From assembly GCA_030340625.1 (NCBI GenBank), contig JAOPHQ010002356.1, positions 1 to 64,000 of the forward strand: 64,000 nucleotides of DNA, given 5' to 3'. Shown one piece after another: positions 36,301 through 42,463 of the stretch. A program made the translations under genes and the position numbers. This DNA is from Merluccius polli (taxonomy: Eukaryota > Chordata > Actinopteri > Gadiformes > Merlucciidae). A model generated the notes under the pieces. The model did no database searches. It was not told the DNA's origin and worked only from the letters and a program-made list of their open reading frames with translations. Position 1 is the stretch's first letter. Each line of letters begins with the position of its first letter.

Positions 36301-39300
36301 AGTCTGGCCTGGTCGCCTCACCAGAGTTAGTGCTTGACCTAAAGACTGCACTTCCAGATGGCCAAGCTCAGGTTGAAACCCTCCTGCAAGAGCGAGTGTT
36401 TGCAAAGATCATGCCTCTCACTGCAACCATCCACAGGAATAAGAGGCGAAATTTCACTGGAGAAATGATCTGTACACCATCTGGTGCTCATATGAAGGTT
36501 GCCCATATGGAGAGGTCGGGGCTGGCAGCCCTAGTGGACCATGCAGAGGGATCAGGAATGATCCAACTTGAGTCAGCCCTTGAGAGGAGAGTGACTCAGG
36601 AGTGCCTTTCACTCTACAATGTAGATGGGTCAATGCGCAAGACTGTGAAGAGCAAGTTGTTAGAGCTCTTCAAGCTAGACCCAGTGAAAAACCAAGAGAC
36701 CACGTTAGCCTTGTGGACATGGGGCTGATCTGGCGGCTTGCCACCCCCACACCTGAAGACCGTGAGTCTCGTAAGCGGGACGGTTCAGAGTACCACTGGG
36801 GTGACTACTTGGATAAAATCTGCGCTATGATCTTCTCACGCCATGCCAACGCATATCTCATCATCCTTGTCAATGACATATATGACCTTCCTTTCAGCAT
36901 CAAGGATGATGAGCACGATTGTCGTGCAGCAAAACATCCAAAAGGCCCAAATGTTTTTCCCAAGCCCGAAGACAGGTTCCCAGGTGCTGCTGAGTTCAAC
37001 CAACTCATGGTTAATTCCGGAAATAAGGTCAGACTACAGGAACAGCTGAAAAGACAAGCGGGACAGGTGCATGGGGACATAATATACTGCGAGGGAGAAA
37101 CGTCAACCAACCTGAGCACTGGCGTGGCTAATGGGGACTATGTCTTCAGACATCCAGAAGCAGATACAATGTTGCTCTCTGCCTATGCAAATGTGAGAGC
37201 CAGTAAGTACACTGGACCTGTTGTTCTAGACTGCGGGGACACAGATGTGTATGTCCAAGCAGCTTACGTCTCGCAGCAAGTCAGAGGTGATCTGCTGAGT
37301 AAACGCAAGCATGCGTTAATCAACTGCCGTGCTATGCTGTCGGAAGAGGTTGCAGATATCATCATACCTCTCCATGTGATCACTGGCAGTGACCACACCT
37401 CAGGGTTCTATGGGCATGGGAAGGAGAAGGTGAAGATCAATTCTGAGGCAAGAGCTCCTGGGACAAGTGGGCGAGAGTCTGGAATTAAAACATGAAGTCA
37501 GCGGATATGAAGGCATTTGTCCTCCATCATTTATGCTGAGAGTGCAGATGTGAGCTGCGGGCAGGCCAGAGTTTCCAAATGGCACAAACTGAAGAATAAG
37601 AGTACAATCCGTCTCCCACCTGATGATGACTCTTTGAATCTTCATATGGAAAGGTCAAACTACCTTACATATTGCCAGCTCCATTACAACCTACAAGAGC
37701 ATCCTTCTCCCATTGGTCACGGCTGGGAACTAGTGAACGGAAAGTGTCGACCAGTGCGTCACACCCTGCCCCCCTTGCCCCAGCAGCTCACACCTCATGA
37801 CTGCTCAGATGAGAGTAGCAGTGATGATGAGGAGTCAGTGTGGAGATTCAACAGATTCAGATGGAGTCTTTTTAGTTAATTCAATTAAAAAAAAATCAAA
37901 AATGTTCATGTTATGTTAATAAAAACAACTCCAAGCTAAATAATCTTCTGTCACCCTGCTTTCATTGGTTCCACCCCAGACATCTGATGACCTATGTGTA
38001 TGTTGTAATTCTACTGTCCATAACTGAACTCAGTATGAGCAGACCTTTCATTTGAGCCTAATATTAAGGCTCTATGACGATTTTGAAAAATTGACATTTA
38101 AAGAGCCAAAAGTGGCAGCCATCTTGAATTTGAAGGTCAAAAATAGGTCAAATCAATAAATCTACATCATTTGTGAATTTCTTGACCCAAATAGTCTCAG
38201 AAACCATGTATATGCAGCACTGTGGGCAAAACCATTAAAAAGTTAATTTCCAGCTTGGCTGACAGTAGCCATTTTGGATATAGGGCTCTCCCAAAATTTC
38301 CCCACATTTTTGTGAGGGGCACCCCGGCTCATTTTTTTATTTAACCTTTTATAGATGACAAATCCAGTGAGAAACGAACCTTTGCTCTCCGCAGTCACAG
38401 AACTTCTATAGATGACCCAACTAAGGCGCTGAGGCAGATTTCTTCTTGTTCTCTGGTATATTGAGGCAAATCACATCCCTAATGTTGCATTACTGCCATC
38501 TTCTGGATTCATTTGGCCCTTTATCCATTCTCTCCGTAAATTCTAATTTATAACCATGTTTTACACAACAAATTAAACATACAATCTCTAATCTCTGATT
38601 AATCACCGAAAACGTTATTTTTGAAATCTGCAATGCTTATTGCAACTTTATCTTTATCCTACATCTTTATCCATGTCCACTTTTATTTATGTGTCCACTT
38701 CCACCATAAGACTTGAGACTTGACTTACACCAAGACTTGATTGATTGAGTGATTGATTGATTCACTTTATTAATCCCCCAAGAGGGAAACTTCATTAACC
38801 ACTGCATGCCGACAACATAAAATCGTATTTCTGGTTCTCAATTCTATTGTGGCCTCTAACGAATCCAGGGTCAAGACAATTATGGATCCTGCTCTTTTAA
38901 TCTTTTAATCTTCTAAACTGTCTTCTACTGTGATGCTCTTCCCCCAGCAAACTACGGCAAAAAACAGGACACTAGCCAGAATGCTCTGATAGTACACATG
39001 TAGGAGTTTCCTGCTAACATCAAAGGATCTGAGTTTCCTGAGAGAGAACAACCTGGACTGAGCTTTCTTATGTATGGCCTTGGAGTTCTCTTTCCAGTTC
39101 AGCTTATTGTCTACATGGACACCCAAGTATTCAACAGCTCTGACTCAGACTTACCAACAGCTCTGATAGTAACTAGTTACATTATAACGTTATCTTCTGA
39201 GAAATGTAACTCATTAGATAACTTTTCTGTCACTAAGAATACAAATGCATGTTATGTCTCATTGTATGTTGGTTGTAATGCAAAGAAGACCCATGATCCC

Positions 39301-39341
39301 ATCTCTGCACTTCTGTTACACACGTGTGTGTGTCTGTGTCT

Positions 39342-39421
<80 letters not shown>

Positions 39422-39986
39422 AAATCTTGTTTTGCATCTAACAAAAACAATCGGGCCATTAGGTTACAGTAATGCTTGCCTATTTTAAATAACTGATTAG
39501 ACTTATTCTTATTAGTTGGGTGTAATCAAGTTACACCCAACACTGCTTGTTAATGGTTAGGATGACATCAGCTGTCAAATAAATACACAAAACAACACTA
39601 CTCACACACTACTCAGAATTGCACATACAAACTGCAAAATACAACTTTATCTGTTTATAGTTTTAGTTTTTATATTTAACTTTTTAATATATTTGTATAG
39701 TATTTTATATATTTTGCCTTTTTATAGTACTGTTATTTTTCCTTTGTTTAATTTATTAACTGATTGGCAATGTATTATTTCCCATGCCAATAAAGCTCTT
39801 TTAAATTGAGAGTGTAATTGAATAGGTTTTAAAAACAAATCTTTTTCCAACCCAACAACAACAGGCGTGATCCTGGGTGGCTGTGGTGACTGCTCCATCC
39901 GTTTCCGACCAGCACTGATCTTCAAGGAGCACCATGTGCACATGTTCCTAAACATCTTCAATGACTTGCTGGCCACGCACAAGTAG
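1495..39986 (+). CDS. abat: 4-aminobutyrate aminotransferase (GABA transaminase), 14 exons, 5' end outside window
   Basis: Mitochondrial PLP enzyme that transfers the amino group of GABA to 2-oxoglutarate, giving succinic semialdehyde and glutamate. The exons listed separately join in a single frame (1433 nt: a 2-nt split codon, 476 codons and a stop) closely similar to vertebrate ABAT. Visible hallmarks are the CGSC pair in exon 22699-22791 (known in the pig enzyme as [2Fe-2S] ligands), AFHGRTMG in exon 28232-28295, DEVQTGGG with the PLP-ring aspartate and SKKILTGG with the Schiff-base lysine in exon 30119-30286. Every exon is flanked by AG/GT and all phases match. The family is about 500 residues, so about 24 N-terminal residues (targeting peptide) are missing upstream. 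No frameshift or stop was found, so the gene looks functional. Promoter not in window. Confidence 0.97.
1600..2019. repeat. Microsatellite, imperfect (ACATAY)n / CACATACT
   Basis: Over 400 bp of purine-pyrimidine repeats built from ACATACTC and ACATATAC. It gives long but meaningless open frames on both strands. It is broken by a MITE at 2020 and resumes briefly at 2376-2385. Confidence 0.9.
2020..2371. mobile_element. MITE with about 24-bp terminal inverted repeats
   Basis: GTCTTTCCACTGGTAGTACC at the left end is matched in reverse complement at the right end (GGTACTACCAGTGGAAAGAC). The 352-bp interior has no coding capacity. It sits in the microsatellite; no clear target-site duplication can be read because the target is repetitive. 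Superfamily not assigned. Confidence 0.8.
2444..2473 (+). CDS. abat: abat micro-exon, 30 nt
   Basis: TTTTTCAG | ten codons (ELTKQMGQIQ) | GTAAAC. Matches ELMKQLNIIQ of the human protein; without it the flanking exons would not align. Too short for ORF calling. Confidence 0.92.
2765..3345. repeat. Diverged array of about 40-bp units (TTGTGTGTCTGTATTCACA)
   Basis: Units of the form TTTGTGTGTCTGTATTCACA...GATAAG repeat head to tail to about 3020, then appear in reverse complement from about 3185 to 3345, so the array folds back on itself. Inside the hAT element. Confidence 0.75.
3350..3725. repeat. G-rich tandem array, about 40-70-bp units with long G runs
   Basis: At least six units containing GCGCGCAATAGTAACACACC followed by GCGGACCTACGGCCGAC and runs of 7-18 G. 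Unit length differs mostly by the G-run length. The G tracts are candidate quadruplex formers. Open frames on both strands here are by-products of the repeat. Confidence 0.85.
3745..3846. repeat. Hairpin: inverted repeat AAAAGGAGGACAAATACGCG
   Basis: AAAGGAGGACAAATACGCGTCCGG at the left is repeated in reverse complement at the right around a GC-rich centre (CCGGACAGG, CCGGACTGTCCGG-type words). A related copy in the opposite orientation lies at 16160-16252. Confidence 0.8.
4607..5422 (+). CDS. LINE ORF1 protein (L1-type, coiled coil + RRM)
   Basis: 271-residue RNA-binding chaperone-like protein. Residues about 25-105 are heptad-rich (coiled coil, ending in ENRSRRSNLRLIGLPE, the hallmark junction of L1 ORF1 proteins). 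Residues about 105-190 fit the RRM, and the rest the C-terminal domain (RRKAYDAVKQRLRSEGIQYG). Intact frame. It would coat LINE RNA in the ribonucleoprotein particle. Start chosen at the first ATG of the frame (MMTDTAA). Confidence 0.88.
   Translation: MMTDTAAVSDEDTPHAIRPQQPDAILAAINSLKAESLEWHREVLDGIAHIRTDLDTIRGRLTTAETCISDTEDTAAQLTAKIMELETQVKFLTEKNEDLENRSRRSNLRLIGLPESAEGRDAEAFLEKWLPDILGAENFPTVVRIERAQSFPTGPAKPTRSAPIPRPLIMKFLNFKDKVCVMKAAQAKGKVMYENRQVKFFSDFSAEVQRQRKAYDAVKQRLRSEGIQYGLQFPAKLRITHGGKNYTFLSPQDVHVFFRKNISGGHPEEVE
6261..10031 (+). pseudogene. LINE ORF2: endonuclease-reverse transcriptase, frameshifted
   Basis: Starts MASNQLFKISSWNVRGLG, the APE-type endonuclease N-terminus. Further endonuclease motifs are LQETHL, IYGPN, GGDFN and ISDHA (about 6385-6955). 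Reverse transcriptase motifs follow: YRPISLLN (7830-7855), LSLDAEKAFDRVEW (8030-8070) and FADDI (8317-8332). The long frame 8343-10031 carries the thumb and a C-terminal zinc knuckle (CIKCGLEEGILFHCIWSC). Frameshifts lie near 6375, 6845, 7410, 7680, 8080 and 8210-8340. The zinc knuckle and lack of an RNase H domain fit the Tx1/L1 clade. Confidence 0.88.
10630..12135. repeat. Internal fold-back of GTTGGGCTAG-type repeats
   Basis: CACTTCC(A/T)GTTGGG(C/G)TA words occur on the + strand near 10645, 10815 and 11635, and as reverse complements near 11715, 11875, 12010 and 12100. The centre (about 10980-11580) is unique sequence of no recognised function. It forms the core of the foldback element. 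Confidence 0.75.
12633..13036. other. Unique intron sequence
   Basis: AT-rich abat intron sequence with no recognised repeat; it ends in the TTCTCAG acceptor of the next exon. Confidence 0.6.
13037..13154 (+). CDS. abat: abat exon
   Basis: Encodes NASAINFFCNYEESRGNY onward to SSIPIG, almost identical to the vertebrate enzyme's first strand region. Ends after the first base of the glycine codon (ATTG | GTGAGT), phase 1. Confidence 0.96.
13155..13942. other. Intron, no recognised element
   Basis: Unique-looking sequence. The open frame 13388-13708 has no recognisable similarity and no splice logic, and is not called as a gene. Confidence 0.5.
13943..15398 (-). pseudogene. 5'-truncated L2-like LINE (reverse transcriptase C-terminal half)
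   Basis: Read on the minus strand: AFDTVNHQILLATLAELGI, TGVPEGSVLGPLLF, YADDTQLF (15278-14838), then after frameshifts the conserved LHWLPVAARIKFKTM and the C-terminal tail (14787-14242). The 3' end at 13943-14010 is the widespread fish tail whose + strand reads TTTAGCAGACGCTTTTGTCC. The copy starts mid-RT at about 15398 (5' truncation). CR1/L2 superfamily by motifs. Confidence 0.85.
15400..15909. other. Intron, nothing recognised
   Basis: AT-rich sequence with no coding or repeat signature seen. Confidence 0.4.
15910..16370. mobile_element. hAT-like remnant (CAGTGGCGTCGTTAGGC end)
   Basis: Starts CAGTGGCGTCGTTAGGCC, with an immediate hairpin TTTTAGGGGGGCTGAAGCCC. It contains the GTCCGG-rich hairpin shared with 3745-3846 and GTGTGTTACGATCGCACGC related to the array at 3350-3725. 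The matching right terminus is missing, so it is a chimera or truncated. Confidence 0.55.
17243..17627 (+). repeat. 5' LTR, 385 bp
   Basis: TGTTACG...GTAACA with the 6-bp-type inverted ends TGTTAC/GTAACA, a TATAAAA-like box near 17386 and AATAAA near 17565. It is followed at 17632-17645 by TGGGCGCTCGTCCG, a candidate primer-binding site resembling tRNA-Pro-type sites. Confidence 0.85.
17654..18555. mobile_element. TTAA-flanked TIR element inside the LTR-element leader
   Basis: Left AGAAGCACTATGCAACTCG and right CGAGTTGCATAGTGCACCT are inverted repeats, flanked by TTAA on both sides (17650-17653, 18556-18559). It carries the short exon-like frame annotated at 17990. Family uncertain. Confidence 0.85.
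17990..18172 (+). CDS. Exon-like frame of a transposon protein (RVNIGRAYAEWRQL motif)
   Basis: From ATG (MDPSRPKRGRSEESK) the frame is basic, then reads RVNIGRAYAEWRQLRDSEE and KTDADLAVLLLKL, and meets a good splice donor (GTAAGT) where it ends. From memory, similar N-terminal exons precede transposase-like proteins in other fish elements; this is recall, not a search. Only this exon is present, so the element is probably a deletion derivative of an autonomous one. Confidence 0.45.
   Translation, partial: DPSRPKRGRSEESKNKRKDYDKQRNQTRVNIGRAYAEWRQLRDSEECKTDADLAVLLLKL
18560..19235. other. LTR-element leader, non-coding
   Basis: T-rich sequence between the nested TIR element and gag. No other signal seen. 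Confidence 0.5.
19236..20305 (+). pseudogene. LTR retrotransposon gag (SCAN-like capsid), broken
   Basis: Frame 1 (19236-19595) starts MSLFDYFIASPVEILF, with a heptad-rich stretch (ELTLREKELDNEYEKL). After frameshifts, 19771-20341 reads LKGRAQEVYSVLPIED, YDKVKAAILNAYQLVPEAYR, FDRWCQSEGV and LVEDFRNCLPDNVSTYV: the capsid pattern from which SCAN domains derive. It ends exactly where a CCHC zinc knuckle begins (RFCNYCK), at the hairpin. At least three frameshifts. Gypsy-type gag by the SCAN-like motif; no pol remains. Confidence 0.8.
20277..20338. repeat. Perfect 29-bp inverted repeat with 4-nt loop
   Basis: 20277-20305 and 20310-20338 are exact reverse complements around TGTT. The left arm is gag coding sequence (zinc-knuckle start); the right arm is its inverted copy and joins directly to the last 50 bp of an LTR. 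See findings. Confidence 0.97.
20340..20390 (+). repeat. 3' LTR remnant (U5 end)
   Basis: ATTTTGAGCCCTTTTTGTTG onward matches 17579-17627 of the 5' LTR with a few differences (an extra CT, one transition). It is followed by the GATAG duplication. Confidence 0.92.
20735..21176. other. Unique intron sequence
   Basis: No recognised element; it ends with the CTCCCAG acceptor of the next exon. Confidence 0.5.
21177..21226 (+). CDS. abat: abat exon
   Basis: Completes the split glycine, then YNHPALLKVISDPNNA, ending before GTAAGT. Matches GYSHPALLK of ABAT. Confidence 0.95.
21358..21632. mobile_element. hAT MITE (TAGGGCTGGGCGA)
   Basis: Ends TAGGGCTGGGCGACA and TTGCCCAACCCTA. Flanks CTCCCATT and CTCCCACG agree at 6 of 8 positions, a decayed 8-bp duplication. 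275 bp, no coding. Confidence 0.75.
21686..21766 (+). CDS. abat: abat exon
   Basis: 27 codons, SAFVNRPALGILPPESF to GLLT, phase 0 on both sides, between CATAG and GTTAGT. Confidence 0.95.
22066..22560. repeat. 25-bp minisatellite (GAGTACAGGTTACTACAGGTGAAAT), about 19 copies
   Basis: Head-to-tail 25-bp units with scattered substitutions (C/G at the TACTA position, single-base losses). It lies in an abat intron. Confidence 0.92.
22699..22791 (+). CDS. abat: abat exon with CxxC iron-sulphur motif
   Basis: VAPSGLNRVQNMACGSCSN to MFIWYR. CGSC matches the cysteine pair known to ligate a [2Fe-2S] cluster between subunits of mammalian GABA transaminase. Phase 0 on both sides. Confidence 0.96.
22878..23302. 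mobile_element. hAT MITE, perfect 8-bp TSD GTCAATTA
   Basis: TAGGGGTGTCACGAT at the left and ATGACACCCCTA at the right. GTCAATTA is present at 22870-22877 and 23303-23310. 425 bp; many TTTCGAT words near the left end. Confidence 0.92.
23477..23539 (+). CDS. abat: abat exon
   Basis: 21 codons, NKERGHSAPSEEDLSSCMINQ-type segment, GTGCAG before and GTGGGT after. Its last 13 bases and donor are duplicated downstream. Confidence 0.94.
23527..23691. repeat. Three tandem 55-bp copies spanning an exon end and splice donor
   Basis: CATGATCAACCAGGTGGGT starts at 23527, 23582 and 23637 (period 55), each followed by about 36 similar intron bases. Each copy carries a CAG|GTGGGT donor (GT at 23540, 23595, 23650). 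Confidence 0.95.
23692..23870 (-). pseudogene. Ty3/gypsy reverse transcriptase scrap
   Basis: On the minus strand it reads FEFLCMPF, GLKNTAQAFQHLMDTVLRD, and in a shifted frame FIYLDDM, the catalytic YLDD motif of gypsy RT. About 60 residues only; nothing else of the element is present. Confidence 0.8.
24316..24646 (+). pseudogene. MADF/Myb-SANT-like protein of Harbinger element, frameshifted
   Basis: ATG at 24316 gives NPIEERLAEEVRKYQN. A frameshift near 24370 leads into SNSWSEIAKAVDLSIPEC and VKRWRSLRDKFVRLRR (24404 onward), a MADF-type DNA-binding domain. Stop at 24644-24646. In active Harbinger elements this protein partners the transposase for nuclear import and end recognition (family knowledge). 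Short C-terminus compared with typical copies. Confidence 0.75.
24997..26416 (-). pseudogene. PIF/Harbinger transposase (DDE_4 type), broken
   Basis: N-terminal part 26416-26042 (EETHFRYFRMSAGKFDELL, HRMPVDAAQRLAV), then 26039-25602 (FRLGSSTVSKIVSEVCKAL, FPNCVGSLDGKHVIIKAPP with the first catalytic Asp), then ADAAFPLHINLMSPFPG (25600-25560; usual second-Asp region VADAAF), LSRARRVIENA (third acidic residue region) and the tail 25386-24997. A frameshift near 25640-25750 and an intron-like gap near 25460-25540 separate the pieces. Family residues are present but the frame is not intact. Confidence 0.85.
26726..27661. mobile_element. hAT element (TAGGGCTGTCAAA), 936 bp
   Basis: Left TAGGGCTGTCAAAATTAGTG, right AATCGTTTGACAGCCCTA. 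Flanks GTTTAATG and GTTTATTT agree at 6 of 8, a decayed 8-bp duplication. No transposase frame. Confidence 0.85.
28232..28295 (+). CDS. abat: abat exon
   Basis: TPGCPELSILSFAGAFHGRTM plus one base of glycine; GAFHGRTMG contributes to substrate and PLP binding in class III aminotransferases. TTTTCAG before, GTAGGT after. Confidence 0.96.
28477..28625 (+). CDS. abat: abat exon
   Basis: Completes the glycine, then CLATTHSKPIHKLDVPSFDW, the conserved core, to EEARCLEE before GTGCGT. Phase 0 at its end. Confidence 0.97.
28765..28832. repeat. (TG)n microsatellite
   Basis: TG repeats directly before the CCAACAG acceptor of the next exon, so the pyrimidine tract is largely replaced by TG repeats. 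Confidence 0.9.
28840..28977 (+). CDS. abat: abat exon
   Basis: 46 codons, VEDLIIKWRHKGRPVAG, IEPIQAEGGDNHAS, to NIARK. EPIQ-EGGDNHA is a class III aminotransferase signature region. GTGCGA donor. Confidence 0.97.
29323..29685 (-). repeat. Candidate solo LTR
   Basis: + strand runs TGTGTAGCAAAAGC ... CCCCTCACA; on the minus strand it has AATAAA then CTTTTGCTACACA at the end, the usual LTR layout. No 5-bp duplication is readable (AAACC versus ACACA), so the edges are approximate. It is in an abat intron. Confidence 0.5.
30119..30286 (+). CDS. abat: abat exon with PLP lysine
   Basis: 56 codons, HGCAFHADEVQTGGG to ELETDK. DEVQ holds the aspartate that contacts the PLP ring nitrogen; SFSKKILTGG holds the Schiff-base lysine. 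The residues before DEVQ are HA where mammals have LV. It ends directly at a CT microsatellite. Confidence 0.97.
30287..30343. repeat. (CT)n microsatellite at a splice donor
   Basis: About 27 CT units begin at the donor itself (GACAAG|GTCTCTCT), so the donor consensus downstream of GT is replaced by repeats. Confidence 0.9.
30526..30672 (+). CDS. abat: abat exon
   Basis: 49 codons, PYRIFNTWMGDPSKNLLLAE to GLYELQ; TATAG acceptor, GTAGTA donor. Confidence 0.97.
31037..31148 (+). CDS. abat: abat exon
   Basis: AKYPAILSRARGQGTFCAID to QARNK plus one base of glycine. CCCCAG acceptor, GTATTC donor. It precedes the 8.7-kb last intron, which holds the long-TIR transposon. Confidence 0.96.
31200..32313. 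other. Intron with GACTTGACTTGG tandem stretch
   Basis: 31460-31625 repeats GAGACTTGACTTGGACTC with CTGCTGT spacers. A similar stretch (GACTTGAGACTTGACTT) lies at 38706-38735 on the far side of the transposon, suggesting both flanks were one older repeat before insertion. The rest is unique. Confidence 0.55.
32314..32729 (+). repeat. Left TIR of the 6.1-kb transposon
   Basis: Matches the reverse complement of 38006-38423 with about 95% identity by eye; shared words include ATCTATAGAAGTTC, GTTCGTTTCTCACTGGATTT and GAGCCTTAATATTAGGCTC (itself a palindrome). Confidence 0.93.
33481..37879 (+). pseudogene. Large transposon protein: Zn-binding N-terminus, unknown core, FEN1/PIN-like C-terminus
   Basis: One protein of roughly 1400 residues split by frameshifts (near 33575, 33860, 34465, 35150, 36690, 37480) and a TAG at 34308-34310. 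Parts: (1) 33481-33870, cysteine-rich (CVLKCGKPC, later HQSCY and KCV.C), probably zinc-binding; (2) 33900-35150, with IIDNDDFKIDTLTG and HRTNVMYVQP; (3) 35166-36728, with FLVGDLPTYKTIVQLKAEN, ALRGKHYRRG and DNHDYGRWLPDYWAML; (4) 36728-37490, with ILVNDIYD, HPEADTMLL, DCGDTDVYV and ITGSDHTSGFYGHGK; (5) 37517-37879, HPSPIGHGWE then an acidic serine tail. Part 4 has acidic residues spaced as in FEN1/XPG-type PIN nucleases (E-x-D, D-x-D, G-x-D). Role unproven. Confidence 0.7.
38006..38423 (-). repeat. Right TIR of the 6.1-kb transposon
   Basis: Inverted copy of 32314-32729, ending GATGACCCAACTA. Confidence 0.93.
38745..39150 (-). pseudogene. LINE fragment, RT C-terminus and 3' tail (CR1/L2/Rex1 superfamily)
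   Basis: Minus strand reads LGV-type text MGVHVDNKLNWKENSKAI, LFSLRKLRSFDV and SVLFFAVVCWG, the conserved C-terminal region of fish Rex1/L2-like LINEs. + strand 38748-38800 holds the 3' tail (TTTATTAATCCCCCAAGAGG) and GATT repeats. 5'-truncated at about 39150. Confidence 0.75.
39200..39864. other. Intron with (TG)n at 39325-39420
   Basis: A (TG)n tract of about 45 units; the rest is AT-rich with no recognised gene. It ends at the ACAACAACAG acceptor. Confidence 0.8.
39865..39986 (+). CDS. abat: abat last coding exon
   Basis: Completes the glycine, then VILGGCGDCSIRFRPALIF to LLATHK and TAG at 39984-39986. Matches the ABAT C-terminus (LGGCGDKSIRFRP). Confidence 0.97.
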
Positions 39987-42043
39987 AGCCAAGCTACATT
40001 GAAAAGGGATGCGAGCAACAACATAATATTGTTATATTGTTCAGCCAGCCAAACCAAGATGGAGGGGGAGAGGAGGGAGGAAAAGCACAAAGACGCCCAT
40101 TGTCCCGAAGAGCAAATCCATAAAAATATTTTCAAGTGCTGTTCCACAAGCTGTCGAACATTAAAGAACTTCACATTCGACCGTGGAATGGGAACAAATC
40201 ATGTTGTCACTGCAGACTGGTGTACATTGTCATCAAATATTTCATAGTCAAAAACATTTTGTTTTGTTTTTTGAAACATTGTGTCCGTTGGGATGAAGTG
40301 ACTCAAATGTTGACATCATTGTGGTCAGTCCACTATTTTGGTCACTATTTCAACCGCTACAGACCTATGATCCACCCCCAGGTTCATGGACAAGCTAAAC
40401 ACAACACCACAACCTCTCAGTGGGTAGAAGAGCACAAGTTAACCGTTTGGTGGGAATATGTGGAGTAAGATAAGTCAGCAAAATGGCAGCCTCTTGGCAG
40501 CATCATTTTTTGGAATATAAAATGCAAAAACAATAGTATTTCACTTTGGCATAGTCATATTACTTGATCAGCAAAATTATGATTTTAAGGCTTGTTTTGC
40601 ATTACAAACTGCCTTTGGTGTTTGGTTTTAGTGTCTGGTTCAACATTGTAACCATGTTCCCAGGGCAGTGTTTTCCTTGTGCTTATTCTACGAGGGTTTA
40701 AAGGGGATTCTAATTGTAAAGCATGTGACACCTCTATTTTTGCCTCTTTGTACCTTTGCGCGTGGGAAACAAGTAATTTCTAACCCGCACGTCATAAATT
40801 TCCATCCTGATTCTACATGTTCGTTAGGCTTTTTTCTTTTTTTTCTAGCGTTCTGTTTTATATACTGTTAACTTTGTAAAAAAACAGGGAAGTGTTTATC
40901 ATGGATCATTTAGTGCCTGCATGGTCATTTGTTATGTAATGAACACCAAGGTGTTAGAAATGGCTGCTCTCTGCGTTGATATGGAACTTTGTTTTTGTTT
41001 TAAAAATAACTTGGGTAATACATTTAGGAATACTAATTTGATGACGTGCGACATTAAAAAAAACTTGTTTTCTTTAAGTTTTAGTAAAACTTGTTTTCAT
41101 ATTGAAATACCATTAAATGTCTTTAGTCAAATGGTAAACGCCAATTGTTCTAATGCCACGCCTAGATAATATAAACCTTTACATGTGCCTTTCATTCTTT
41201 TTTAAATTCACAAACCAGAAAACTAGCCTTTGAATAATTAATGGTCACCTTTACATTTGTTTTGTTTACATGACTTTAAAAGTGAAAGCAAATTTTGCTA
41301 CCCTAACGATATGGACATTTTAAGTCATTTCAAGAATGAAAATCCCATGGAAAGGTGTGTAATATAAATGGTGGGGCATACAATAAGATTATTGCATATT
41401 TTGTATTGTTTATTTTTTCTTTATTTCTTTTGAAATGTTTTTGTGTTATATCAATGTGTGCATTAATCATGAATCTGTTAAAGGTCATAAAGATATAAAT
41501 AAAATGATGTATATTCCCACCTATGGCAGATAGCTATAGATGATAGCTTCTATATTATATATTTCTGATGGCCAGATATCTAGGCATTTGCTAAATCTAG
41601 TCAGAGAAGAAGAAGAATAACCATTTAAGGGGGCTGGAATTGGCCCAGGATAAGTCTGCATGTTTGTAAGATAGCCCAGTATTTTGGTCATTCCAGTTGA
41701 GCCCATTATTGATGTATATCACAATGTTTCAACATTGTTTTGAATGCCTCAGTCAATGTTTATAGCTTAGTTTCGCTAGCACAATGATGGAATGAAGTTG
41801 ATGTCCACCCCTTGATTTGATATGGGGGTTGATGATGATGATGATGATGATGATGGTGATGGAAGTGTAGTTATTGCGGCAACTTACAATTACAATTGTG
41901 TATCAATTGATGAATTGTCTCAAAAAGTTTTAATTTTCACTGTAATTGTGAGATATAAAAACATGTCTCTTGATGTAATCATTTCAGATGGTTCTAATTA
42001 ATGTTGTCTAAAATGAATCCACTATGTAGCCTAGAAAAATAAA
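39987..42043 (+). other. abat: abat 3' UTR with two polyadenylation signals
   Basis: AATAAA at 41498-41503 and again at 42038-42043. Sequence up to the first signal is unique and AT-rich, as in vertebrate 3' UTRs. Which site is used cannot be told. A (GAT)n tract lies at 41829-41853. Confidence 0.6.
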
Positions 42044-42255
42044 GTAATTTTGATTTGGTTCTGTGGATGTGTATTGCTTTTTACTTTCTACAATAGAATA
42101 ACACATGGGGGCACTTTAATCCATAATTAGGAGCTGGGAGGCATTGGCTTGCAATATATATAAATTGCCTTTCAACTGTTGTTTAAACATCTATACTGTC
42201 ACTGTAATGCATTGAGTTAGGTCAGACCTCATGATAACCTAAGGCCTTTATCTAT

Positions 42256-42325
42256 TGCATATTTACATTTAGGGCATTTAGCAGACACTTTTGTCCAAAG
42301 CAACTTACAATAAATACATTTGTTT
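42256..42325 (-). mobile_element. L2-like LINE 3' tail fragment
   Basis: TTTACATTTAGGGCATTTAG and CAGACACTTTTGTCC are the same tail as at 13943-14010. Only about 70 bp, followed by (TG)n at 42350-42386. Confidence 0.75.
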
Positions 42326-42463
42326 TTGCAAACATTTCCTTAGTTATAGAGTGTGTGTGTATGTGTGTGTGTGTGTGTGTGTGTGTACGCACTCTTCCCT
42401 CTTTACTTCCCCCCCCCCCCCAAGAGCTATGGGAATTATCATTTTGTCTAAGACAGTGGTGGG

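Larger units (their letters stand above)
32314..38423 (+). mobile_element. 6.1-kb DNA transposon with about 417-bp TIRs and a single large gene
   Basis: Left 32314-32729 and right 38006-38423 are near-identical inverted repeats starting TAGTTGGGTCATCTATAGAA. AGG is found just outside both ends (32311-32313; 38424-38426), a possible 3-bp duplication. The interior has one + strand coding unit (33481-37879), a possible non-coding first intron (donor GAG|GTAAGC at 33038, acceptor TTTTTAG at 33446) and AATAAA at 37918. No known transposase family is recognised. Confidence 0.88.
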
